Shown here: positions 1 through 7,156 of the stretch, piece after piece
Position numbering within the stretch: the first letter of the stretch is position 1
How the letters are laid out: each line of letters begins with the position of its first letter
Origin: an uncultured Peptococcaceae bacterium
GTDB taxonomy: Bacteria > Bacillota > Peptococcia > Peptococcales > Peptococcaceae
Direction: 5' to 3'
DNA: 42,787 nt
NCBI GenBank assembly: GCA_934229395.1
Contig: CAKQDL010000011.1
Coordinates: 1 to 42,787 of the forward strand
Position numbers and translations under genes: made by a program
Notes under the pieces: generated by a model
What the model was told of the DNA's origin: nothing
Seen by the model: only the letters and a program-made list of their open reading frames with translations
Databases searched by the model: none

Positions 1-19
1 CTGCCCATAATAAAATGCC

Positions 20-69
20 CCCTATATAGCTGTCAGTGATTTGTTATTTCACCGTTTGCTATATAGGGA
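20..69. repeat. Inverted repeat, 11-bp arms
   Basis: CCCTATATAGC (20-30) and GCTATATAGGG (59-69) are perfect reverse complements with 28 nt between them. No gene is visible before the LysR gene's terminator, so this may be the 3' structure of a gene outside the window or part of the dispersed element whose end lies at 114-145. Function unknown. Confidence 0.5.
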
Positions 70-113
70 GCATATCAGCACAACGAGGAGGGCTGCTTTT
101 TGCGTGTGGTGGT

Positions 114-145
114 ATGCTGAAAATATACCTTTATCGACAGTCTGA
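114..145. repeat. End of dispersed palindromic element (copy E1, partial)
   Basis: The segment contains GAAAATATACC followed by TTATCGACAGTCTGA, the same terminus seen at 8941, 24885-24917 and, in variant form, at 22230-22249. It stops exactly at the left arm of the terminator hairpin of the LysR gene. Only this end is recognisable; the other end lies at or beyond the window edge, or is lost. Confidence 0.6.
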
Positions 146-185
146 AACGACCACCTCACGCCTTTGAGCGCGGGGTGGTCGTTTT
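145..185 (-). terminator. Terminator of the LysR-type gene
   Basis: AACGACCACC (146-155) pairs with GGTGGTCGTT (174-183), with a run of A on the plus strand side that becomes a T-rich tail for minus-strand transcripts. It lies 8 nt after the stop codon at 193. The dispersed element E1 abuts it directly. Confidence 0.8.
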
Positions 186-192
186 GGTTGGT

Positions 193-1143
193 TTAGTTTT
201 TTTGCATCTGGGCGTATTCGTTGGCGGCTTCGTCGTCGAATTCGCTGATGTGCCATGGGGTGATGGCGCTTGTTTTGACGAACTCTAGGAAGCGTTCGGC
301 AGAGGAGGAGAGGGTGCGGTCGGGATCGTAGCTTATGGCGATGTTGATATGAGCGCGTGGATTGGTGAGGCTGATTGGCGTGCAATATTGCTCGCACAGC
401 TGCCAATCGGCGTCGGTGTTGATCACAGACTTATTGATGATGATAAAGCCGTGGATAGGGAGGAGCACACGCTGAATGAGCTCGCGCTCGCCTTCGAAGA
501 TGATGTTTGGCTTAAAGCCAGCCACGTCGCTTAGTACGTCAATAGGGCGGGAGATGTTTTCAGACTTTGGCAGGCACACAAAAGGCGCATCCTTAAAATC
601 GGCAAAGTCGCGTTCTGCTTGGCTCGTGAGGGGATGGTTGCGCGGTGCTAAGACCACATACTCATCCTGCCAAAGGGAAACATGCGAAAAGCTCTTGTCC
701 TTAAATAAATTGTCGGTCAGGCCAAAATCCAGCGTGCCGTTGCGCAGCCCAGATTTGATGCGGTCCTCAGTGGAGAGGGTGTGGCGAATGATAAGGTCGG
801 GGTTTTGGGTGATAAAATCTGGCAGCCATCCCTTGAGATAAACGCTGTCGGTAGAAGCAATGTTGATCACGCGGCTGTGGCGCTCGCGCAACTCGTCAAT
901 TTCGGTGTGGATGTTGTCGAGCTCGCGCAAAATGTTGTTGGTATGCTCGAGAACGATTTTGCCGTAGTTGTTGAGGACGATGTTGCGCTTTTGGCGGTCA
1001 AAAAGCTGCACGCCGAGCTCGTGCTCAATGCGCGCTAGGGTGTTGCTCAAAGAGGGCTGAGAAATCATCAGCTGGCTGGCCGCCTTGGTGATGTGCTGGC
1101 ATTCGGCAATGACTTTAAAATATTGCAGTTGTAGTAGTTCCAT
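193..1143 (-). CDS. LysR-family transcriptional regulator
   Basis: A 316-residue protein of the usual LysR length. Residues about 1-62 form the winged helix-turn-helix (LQYFKVIAECQHITKAA, then SQPSLSNTLARIE, then GVQLFDR). The rest is the periplasmic-binding-type effector domain, with the typical core around residues 90-300. It is transcribed away from the MFS permease gene at 1580; the 436-nt AT-rich gap between them is the expected place for its operator. By the usual LysR logic it would control that permease and perhaps the amidohydrolase after it, in response to a small molecule that I cannot name. The ATG at 1143 has an AACGAGGAGCGA-type ribosome site just upstream on the minus strand. 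Confidence 0.93.
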   Translation of the reverse strand: MELLQLQYFKVIAECQHITKAASQLMISQPSLSNTLARIEHELGVQLFDRQKRNIVLNNYGKIVLEHTNNILRELDNIHTEIDELRERHSRVINIASTDSVYLKGWLPDFITQNPDLIIRHTLSTEDRIKSGLRNGTLDFGLTDNLFKDKSFSHVSLWQDEYVVLAPRNHPLTSQAERDFADFKDAPFVCLPKSENISRPIDVLSDVAGFKPNIIFEGERELIQRVLLPIHGFIIINKSVINTDADWQLCEQYCTPISLTNPRAHINIAISYDPDRTLSSSAERFLEFVKTSAITPWHISEFDDEAANEYAQMQKN

Positions 1144-1579
1144 AAATCGCTCCTCGTTGTCAAGTAGTAAAATGCTATCATTTTGAAATTTGTATAAATA
1201 TTTGTCAATTCATAACTTATGAGATACAGATTAATAACCTGAGTGTGATTTTTATATGCAATACAAAGTATTAGAACAATAAAATAGATTTTGGTACAAT
1301 TAACTACAATAAATGGCATTAATAGGAAGAAATGGTTTTATTTATTTCATGTTTCTGCAGCAATCAAGCACTTGTATCAAATAACTTTAAAACAATGCAA
1401 ATATACATTGATTGTAATGAATTGCTGGCAGAGAATCAACATATTTTTGCTCGATAATGGGTGCAATTGGACCCACTTGCAAAAATAATATGAAAGAGAA
1501 AACGCATTTCACAAGGAAACGCTGTTTGTGACGCGAGGCCCGCAATCTTAGAAAAAACAAAAAAGAAAGGATGATTATT
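1144..1579. promoter_or_regulatory. Divergent control region, LysR gene / MFS gene
   Basis: This 436-nt gap holds no convincing gene. It is AT-rich and contains two dyads: CAATG (1393-1397) with CATTG (1406-1410), and TGCAA (1462-1466) with TTGCA (1477-1481). The second has the 15-bp size of a LysR-type T-N11-A site. No clear -35/-10 pair was assigned. The assignment to the LysR protein is inference from the divergent layout. Confidence 0.5.
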
Positions 1580-2920
1580 ATGTCTTCTCAAACCATGGAA
1601 AACTGCGTTGAAGAAAAAGACGTACCTATGGTCAAACTGCCAAAAGGCAAACGACTATTCTTTGTGGCAATTCTTTATCTATTATTCTGCTTCGACCTAG
1701 CAATCCGCTACGGCGTAAACGCCATCTTGCCAATGATTCGTACCGACTTGCAACTCAGCGGTACCGAAGTTGGTCTTTTAGGGAGTGCTGTTTTCTTAGG
1801 GATGGCCATTTTCGTAATGCCAATTTCCTTTATTGGTGAAAACAAATCCCAGCGTCGCGCCATCAGCCTTTGTGCTGTGCTCTGGTCTGGCGTTACCGTT
1901 ATCTGCGGTATGGCTGGCAATGCTATGACCCTCATTGCTGCTCGTTTGGGTGTTGGTGCTGGTAACTCTGCATTTGCACCGCTTTCCACCGCGATGCTCA
2001 CCGACTGGTTCAAAAAATCCTCTTGGGGTAAGGCTCTAGGCTTCTACAACACCGCCATGGTTATCGGTGGTGCCCTCGGGATGATTCTCTTTGCACAGCT
2101 CGCTGCAGCCTTTGGCTGGAGAGCCACCTTCTACATCATCGGGGGTATCTCCTTGGTGCTTTCCCTTCTTTCCTTGCTCCTTCCAGACAACAAAAAGCTT
2201 ATGGCCGAACAAGGCGCCGAAGCTGCCAAGGAAGCAGGCGAAGAAGTTGAAGAAATCGCTCAAAAGAAGCTCAATGTTAAAGATACCGCCAAGCTCCTTC
2301 TTAGCAACAAGGCCCTTCTTACCATGTGCCTCGCTGCTGGTTTGGCTGTAATGACCCTCAATATCAGTAACACCTTCATCGCTTTCTACTATGTAGACGT
2401 AATGGGCATGGCCCAAACCACCGCTGCCAATGTTACAGCCTTGGTTACCCCATTCAGCTTGATTGCCTATCCTTTGGGTGGCGCTATTCTCGATAAATGG
2501 TACAAGAAGGACCGCCGCGCACGTATGTTCATGCCAATGATTTGCATTGCTCTTGCAGCAGTTTGCTTCGCTGGTGGCTACAAGCTTGCTAGCATTCCAC
2601 TTATCATTGCTGCAAACGCCATCTACGGCATGGGCAACACCTCCTTCCACACCGCGGCTCACGAACTCGTTCCAGTTTGGTACAAGTCTGTATCCTATGG
2701 TATCTACGTACTCTTCATCCAACTCTTGGGTGCTGTAGGTCCTACCCTCGGTGGTGTGATGGTTGACGCTCTTGGCGTACAAAACGCCCTCACCTTCTCC
2801 CAAGTATTCTTTGTGATTTCCGCAGCCTTTCTCTTGATTGCTGGCGGTCTTTACACCAAGTTCTACAACAAAGCACGTGAAGAAGAAGCAGCTTCTGGCC
2901 TTTGCGTAGAAACCCACTAA
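1580..2920 (+). CDS. Major facilitator superfamily permease
   Basis: A 446-residue, 12-helix MFS protein. The N-terminal half carries IRYGVNAILPMIRTDLQL and the GMAIFVMP / AARLGVGAGNSAFAP helices of organic-anion:cation-symporter-like members; a charged cytoplasmic loop (about residues 205-235, rich in Glu and Lys) separates the two six-helix halves. The ATG at 1580 is chosen because GAAAGGA lies about 9 nt before it; an in-frame ATG at 1571 is too close to that site. It stands opposite a LysR regulator and just before an amidohydrolase, so it may import that enzyme's substrate. The substrate itself cannot be told from sequence. Confidence 0.9.
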   Translation: MSSQTMENCVEEKDVPMVKLPKGKRLFFVAILYLLFCFDLAIRYGVNAILPMIRTDLQLSGTEVGLLGSAVFLGMAIFVMPISFIGENKSQRRAISLCAVLWSGVTVICGMAGNAMTLIAARLGVGAGNSAFAPLSTAMLTDWFKKSSWGKALGFYNTAMVIGGALGMILFAQLAAAFGWRATFYIIGGISLVLSLLSLLLPDNKKLMAEQGAEAAKEAGEEVEEIAQKKLNVKDTAKLLLSNKALLTMCLAAGLAVMTLNISNTFIAFYYVDVMGMAQTTAANVTALVTPFSLIAYPLGGAILDKWYKKDRRARMFMPMICIALAAVCFAGGYKLASIPLIIAANAIYGMGNTSFHTAAHELVPVWYKSVSYGIYVLFIQLLGAVGPTLGGVMVDALGVQNALTFSQVFFVISAAFLLIAGGLYTKFYNKAREEEAASGLCVETH

Positions 2921-2942
2921 TTATATACAATGTTATGACACG

Positions 2943-2986
2943 AGCATAGCACCTGCACGCAACGGTGCAGGTTGCTATGCTTTTTC
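2943..2986 (+). terminator. Long terminator hairpin after the MFS gene
   Basis: AGCATAGC-ACCTGCAC (2943-2958) pairs with GTGCAGGT-t-GCTATGCT (2965-2981), followed by TTTTCTT. The inner CCTGCAC/GTGCAGG core is the same as in the hairpins at 10014 and 12819. It separates the permease from the amidohydrolase, so any cotranscription would need readthrough. Confidence 0.8.
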
Positions 2987-3030
2987 TTATCAAAAAATAC
3001 ACAACGGCAAATCCGCAAAAGGAGGACACA

Positions 3031-4989
3031 ATGAGTACATACGATTTCAGCGCAAGCAAAGCGCTCACCTATTACCACGGTGGCAAAATTGTCACCGCCG
3101 ACCAAACGCGTGGCGAAGACGCACAAGGCAACTATATTCCAGCCAAGGCCGTGGTTGCAGCAGACGGCAAAATTGCAGCTGTAGCCTACACCGACGAAGA
3201 CGTGGCCGCCATCGAAGCAGCTCTAGAGGGTCAAGCCTACACCGACAAAGACCTTGCCGGCCAAACCATGATTCCAGCCTTTTTTGATGCCCACAGCCAC
3301 CTTGCCCTCGTAGGCCAATTCCCAGACGCCTCCCCATCGGCAGGCGCCACCAGCCACGAAGCCTTGGTAGAGCTCGGCAAAAAGTACCTCGATGCCTGGG
3401 CTAGCGACCACACCTTTGATGAGGCCTACGGACCAAACGAACCAGGCGGCAAATTCTGGTTTGTCATGAGCGGCTACGACAACACTGCCTTTGTAGACGC
3501 CAGCAAAAACTACGGCGCCCCATCCTACGCCCATCCAACCAAGGACACCCTCGACAAAATTTCCACCGAGTACCCAATCATCTGCGTTCACGCCTCCAAC
3601 CACCTCTGCGTGTACAACTCCCTCGCCATGAAGCTCATCGAGCAACGCCTTGTAGCCATGGACAAGGAAGCCTACGCCAACCGCGAACAAAACTGGGTCA
3701 AGGACGAAAACGGCGAGTATAACGGCATCGCCCACGAAAGCGGCTTCTTTGCAGCAGCCTTTGTAGGCTGCATCTGGTACCCACCAGCCAACCGCACACC
3801 AAATCCATCCGGCGTTCTCGCAAACGCCATGAAAATCTACGCCAGCTACGGCATCACCACCGTCCTAGACGGCAGCGGCAACGGCGCCACCCAGTTTGAT
3901 CCAGTAGCCGGCATGAAAGAAGAAGAACGCATCGTCGACTTCACCGGCCTTTGCAACTACGACGATTATCAAAAAATGCTCGAAGGCAAAAACGTCGGCG
4001 AAAACCCATACAACGACAACAACTACCGCATCGGCGCCGCCAAAATCATCCTAGACGGTTCCCCACAAGGCAAGAGCGCCTGGTTTAAGCGCGACGACAA
4101 CGACCCATCCGGCGGTGGCTACTACCGCGATGCCGACGAAAACCTCCTAGACAACACCCCAGGCCACGAATGGCAATGGGGCGAAGACGAAGGCAAAAAA
4201 TTCACCAACGAACAAGTCACAGATATGTTCACCAACCTCGTGCGCGACGGTATGCAATTCCACGCCCACGCCAACGGCACCGCCTCCATTCAGCAGTTCA
4301 TCGACTGCTACCGCCAAGCCCTTGTGAACAATGGTGTAGATTTGAACGATAAAGCAGCCGTAGAAGCCGTTCGCAACCGCGTGCGTCCAGTTGTCATCCA
4401 CGCCCAAACCATCACCCCAGAGCAAATGGAAGAAGTCAAAGCCCTCGGCCTCAACCTCTCCTTCCTAAGCGACCACATCTACTACATCGGCGACTATCAC
4501 CTAGCTTCCGTTTTGGGCCCAGACCGTGGCCAACGCATTAGCCCAGTGAAGGATGCCCTAGACCCAGCAATGGGCGTCAACGTCACCCTTCACCAAGACT
4601 CCCCAATCTTTCCACCAAACATGGTTTTCACCCTCTACAATGTAGCCAACCGCATCACCCGCGACGGCCAACCAATGGGCCGCGGCAGCGCAGATGGCTC
4701 AAGCGACGATTGCGCCCTCATTCGTGATTGGACCAACAAAGCCTACGACACCCGTGACTACCGCGTCAGCATCTACGACGCCATGAAATGCGTCACCCTA
4801 AACAGCGCATGGCAAAACTACGAAGAAAACGAAAAAGGCTCCATCGAAGAAGGCAAGCAAGCCAACTTCGCCATCCTAGCAATCGACATCTTCGACCCAG
4901 CCTTCCTAAACACCCCAGCCCAAGACATCCAATTTGGTCACATCGTAGAAGAAACCATCAACCGCGACAAGGTCATCTACAAAAAATAA
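3031..4989 (+). CDS. Amidohydrolase family protein (YtcJ-like)
   Basis: A 652-residue member of the amidohydrolase_3/YtcJ branch, the normal size for it. It opens with a composite beta domain (YYHGGKIVTAD...AVVAADGKIAAVA), then the metal motif AHSHL at about residues 87-91. Further likely metal or active-site residues lie in HAHANG (about 411-416), VIHAQTI (about 455) and HQDSPIFPP (about 521). The C-terminus (EGKQANFAIL) returns to the beta domain. No signal peptide is seen, so it is cytoplasmic. The start at 3031 follows AAAGGAGG by 7 nt; an in-frame upstream ATG at 2965 falls inside the terminator and is rejected. It probably hydrolyses an amide, lactam or related bond of a compound brought in by the preceding permease. 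Confidence 0.9.
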   Translation: MSTYDFSASKALTYYHGGKIVTADQTRGEDAQGNYIPAKAVVAADGKIAAVAYTDEDVAAIEAALEGQAYTDKDLAGQTMIPAFFDAHSHLALVGQFPDASPSAGATSHEALVELGKKYLDAWASDHTFDEAYGPNEPGGKFWFVMSGYDNTAFVDASKNYGAPSYAHPTKDTLDKISTEYPIICVHASNHLCVYNSLAMKLIEQRLVAMDKEAYANREQNWVKDENGEYNGIAHESGFFAAAFVGCIWYPPANRTPNPSGVLANAMKIYASYGITTVLDGSGNGATQFDPVAGMKEEERIVDFTGLCNYDDYQKMLEGKNVGENPYNDNNYRIGAAKIILDGSPQGKSAWFKRDDNDPSGGGYYRDADENLLDNTPGHEWQWGEDEGKKFTNEQVTDMFTNLVRDGMQFHAHANGTASIQQFIDCYRQALVNNGVDLNDKAAVEAVRNRVRPVVIHAQTITPEQMEEVKALGLNLSFLSDHIYYIGDYHLASVLGPDRGQRISPVKDALDPAMGVNVTLHQDSPIFPPNMVFTLYNVANRITRDGQPMGRGSADGSSDDCALIRDWTNKAYDTRDYRVSIYDAMKCVTLNSAWQNYEENEKGSIEEGKQANFAILAIDIFDPAFLNTPAQDIQFGHIVEETINRDKVIYKK

Positions 4990-5005
4990 ATAATGCTCTC
5001 ACCTC

Positions 5006-5045
5006 AAAAGGCCAGCGTTCCCCCGAGAAACGCCGGCCTTTTTTT
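5006..5045 (+). terminator. Terminator of the amidohydrolase gene
   Basis: AAAGGCCaGCGTT pairs with AACGCcGGCCTTT around a short loop (CCCCCGAG), followed by seven T. It lies 17 nt after the stop. Confidence 0.88.
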
Positions 5046-5186
5046 GTATGGTAACTTCATTCTACCAAAAGGAGAAAAACAAGTAGAAGTCTTACAGATG
5101 TGAGTATCAACATCTATCGGGGGCAGAATGATACCGATGACCTCAAGGTTGATACCAATGACGCGTTGGCTTGTGAAGTAGGACGC

Positions 5187-5238
5187 AAAAATAGCCCCCT
5201 GCTAGCTGGTATTTGTACCGGCTGGTGGGGGCTATTTT
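5187..5238. terminator. Bidirectional hairpin after the AAA ATPase gene
   Basis: AAAATAGCCCCC (5187-5198) pairs with GGGGGCTATTTT (5227-5238). The minus-strand ATPase gene ends at 5240, so this is its terminator. The 140 nt between 5046 and 5186 carry no recognisable gene. Confidence 0.75.
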
Positions 5239-5239
5239 G

Positions 5240-6448
5240 TTAGGCTAGGAGCCAGTTTAGGGCGTTTGTTTTTATGATGCCGTCGTAGTTCATTTCGCCA
5301 AAAACTTCGTCTAGAGTTAGAAGATATTTTGGGTTGTTGTCTTTTATTTTTCGTAGGGGGGCCAATTCGCGTTTGAGCACGTTTTCGTCGAGGGTGGTTT
5401 GCGCTACTTGATAATAGCTTGGTGTGCCGTTGTCAAAAACGACGAAATCGACTTCATCAGTGGCATCGTTTTGGCCAATATACACGTCGCTATAGCGGCG
5501 TTTTAATTCTAAATAAATCACGTTTTCCAAAATATGGCCAATGTCGCTGTCGTGGGTGCGTACAAGCAAGGAACGCATGGCCAAATCACAAACATAGTAT
5601 TTGTTCATGGAGGTGAGGAGCTTCTTCCCTTTTATGTTGTAGCGGCGTGCTTTATAAAAAAGAAGGCTGTCGGTCAGGCCTCTTAGGTAGCGATCAACGG
5701 TTTTGCCGTCGATTTTCATTTTATTGGATGTCATGGTGTTGGCGATGGTCGTAGGGGAGGTGCGGTTGCCTATGTTGTGCATCAAAAAGCGTGTGATGGC
5801 TTCGAGCATATTGACATCGCTCACGCCCAAACGGCCAACAATGTCGTTGAGAAGGACGGTGTTATAAATACCGCGCAAATATTCCTGGGTTTCTTCCAGT
5901 GAGCTGCCGTAGCGTAGGGTGTAGGGGAAGGAGCCAAATCGCAGATAGCGATTGAATTTTTCATTCAAAGAGAGGGCTGAATCGCTGAGACCGCTGCAAA
6001 ATTCTTTGAAGGACAAGGGCTGCATGGAAAGGGCAACGTAGCGGCCAGTCAGATAGGTGGCGAGCTCACTAGAAAGCAAGTAGCCGTTGGAACCGGTGAT
6101 GTATAAATCACAGTTGTTTTTCAAAAAGAGACTATCCACGGCCTTTTCATAATGCTGCACGTGCTCTATTTCGTCTAAAAAAATGTAATTCATGCGGTCG
6201 GGCAGCAAACGCTCATTGACATAACGGTATAAGGCTTTGTAGTCGGTCAAATCTTCAAAATCGAGATTTTCAAAATTGATATTGATGATTTGCTCTGGAG
6301 AGGTGCCGTTTGCAATCAGGTGGGATTGAAAAATATCAAACAGGGTGGATTTACCACAGCGCCGCACGCCGGTGATGACTTTTATGATTTGCTGGCCTTT
6401 CCAGCGAAGGAGCCAATTTAAATAGTCTGTTCTTTCGATGTACTTCAT
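5240..6448 (-). CDS. AAA-family ATPase with DUF4143 domain
   Basis: A 402-residue protein with the AAA_14 plus DUF4143 layout. Walker A is GVRRCGKS (residues 27-34) and Walker B is YIFLDEIEHV (about 102-111); the sensor-like ITGSNGYLLS follows. The C-terminal half carries the restriction-endonuclease-like DUF4143 features, including ENVIYLELKRR and a VDFVVFDNG strand. The start at 6448 is preceded by GAAAGGAG; an in-frame ATG 15 codons upstream has no such site. These proteins are common, often in many copies, in gut anaerobes; no agreed function exists. It is followed by a terminator and preceded by three evenly spaced dyads (6519-6610). Confidence 0.88.
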   Translation of the reverse strand: MKYIERTDYLNWLLRWKGQQIIKVITGVRRCGKSTLFDIFQSHLIANGTSPEQIININFENLDFEDLTDYKALYRYVNERLLPDRMNYIFLDEIEHVQHYEKAVDSLFLKNNCDLYITGSNGYLLSSELATYLTGRYVALSMQPLSFKEFCSGLSDSALSLNEKFNRYLRFGSFPYTLRYGSSLEETQEYLRGIYNTVLLNDIVGRLGVSDVNMLEAITRFLMHNIGNRTSPTTIANTMTSNKMKIDGKTVDRYLRGLTDSLLFYKARRYNIKGKKLLTSMNKYYVCDLAMRSLLVRTHDSDIGHILENVIYLELKRRYSDVYIGQNDATDEVDFVVFDNGTPSYYQVAQTTLDENVLKRELAPLRKIKDNNPKYLLTLDEVFGEMNYDGIIKTNALNWLLA

Positions 6449-6515
6449 AATAATCTCCTTTCGCTGAGCTGTTGTTGTACATTTAGCATACAATGACGCC
6501 GCTTAAATGTCAACC

Positions 6516-6610
6516 AATCGGAATTCATTCCGATTAGTTCGCAAAATACAAATAAAACGGAACACATTCCGATTCAATTGCATTTTTACAATAAATTGGA
6601 ACGTATTCCG
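6516..6610. repeat. Three dyad sites at an exact 39-bp pitch
   Basis: CGGAAT-TC-ATTCCG (core 6519-6532, extended arms 6516-6535), CGGAAC-AC-ATTCCG (6558-6571) and TGGAAC-GT-ATTCCG (6597-6610) start at 6519, 6558 and 6597. Each is a 14-bp dyad with a 2-nt centre. The sequence between them is AT-rich and not conserved. They lie upstream of the ATPase gene on its own strand and could be an operator array for it. Confidence 0.75.
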
Positions 6611-6815
6611 TTTTTTGGTCGTTTTTATGTTTGAGCTGGCAGATGAGTTGGGTCATAGTACCCATTGGGCAGTAGCTGCACCAGGAGCGTGGGCGGAAGA
6701 GGACCATGGTGAGGAAGCCTAGGACGGTGATGGCGCCACGGGGGCAAACGCGGAGGCAGCTGCCACAGGCGACGCAGTTTTTGCCAACGAGGGCGTGTTT
6801 TTTGGATAAAGCCAT
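6534..6815 (-). CDS. Small 4Fe-4S-binding protein
   Basis: About 93 residues. The start chosen is the ATG at 6815 (ALSKKHALVGKN...), though a start at 6863 giving 109 residues cannot be excluded. CVACGSCLRVCP (residues about 14-25) is a ferredoxin-type cluster motif, followed by a hydrophobic stretch and RPRSWCSYCPMGTMTQ, a pattern seen at the ends of NapH/CcoG-like membrane ferredoxins. Only one complete CxxCxxCxxxC motif is present; the second is reduced to CSYC. The last 25 or so residues run through the 39-bp dyads, so the original stop may have been lost. It begins downstream of tRNA-Gly on the same strand and may share its promoter. Confidence 0.65.
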   Translation of the reverse strand: MALSKKHALVGKNCVACGSCLRVCPRGAITVLGFLTMVLFRPRSWCSYCPMGTMTQLICQLKHKNDQKTEYVPIYCKNAIESECVPFYLYFAN

Positions 6816-6879
6816 GTTTTTCTGCTTCTTTGTAGGGATTTGATTTGCGTACAAAAAAAGCAACCCGTGGGCTGCCTAA

Positions 6880-6950
6880 AGCGGACGAAGGGAATCGAAC
6901 CCTCATATGCAGCTTGGGAAGCTGCCGTTCTACCACTGAACTACGCCCGC
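6880..6950 (-). tRNA. tRNA-Gly (anticodon TCC)
   Basis: The minus strand reads GCGGGCG at the 5' end and CGTCCGC before the discriminator T, giving a full 7-bp acceptor stem with one G-T pair. The D arm (TAGTTCAGTGGTAGAAC), the anticodon arm (CAGCTTCCCAAGCTG, anticodon TCC) and the T arm (GAGGGTTCGATTCCCTT) are all present. The 3' CCA is not encoded. The gene is 71 nt long. Confidence 0.96.
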
Positions 6951-7096
6951 ACATTTCTGTAACACGACTATGATAGCACCTGCGCGTGTGGCTGTCAAGG
7001 GCCGACGCGCGGCGGAGGAGGCGCGCGGGATGTGGTGAAAAAGTTAAAAAGGCGAACAATAGAGCGTTTATGGGGATTTTGTTTCTAGCTAGTAAC

Positions 7097-7125
7097 TTGA
7101 ATTTTACGCATAATCATATTAATAT
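7097..7125 (+). promoter_or_regulatory. Promoter of the surface-protein gene
   Basis: TTGAAT (7097-7102), 17-nt spacer, TAATAT (7120-7125). It lies 32 nt before the ATG at 7157 and fits a housekeeping sigma factor. Confidence 0.6.
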
Positions 7126-7156
7126 GGTAATAGATTATGAATAGGGATGTGACGAG

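Noticed and set aside
2036..2917. 293-codon open frame on the minus strand
   Set aside because: Antisense to the MFS gene; the translation has no membrane or domain pattern.
5102..5239. Possible small gene (VSINIYRGQNDTDDLK...)
   Set aside because: It lacks a ribosome site, overlaps the terminator hairpin of the ATPase gene and has no start stronger than GTG.
6516..6610. CRISPR-like array (three repeats at even spacing)
   Set aside because: Only three repeats of 14 bp, spacers of 25 bp, AT-rich, and no cas genes in the window. The repeat is a dyad, which fits an operator better.
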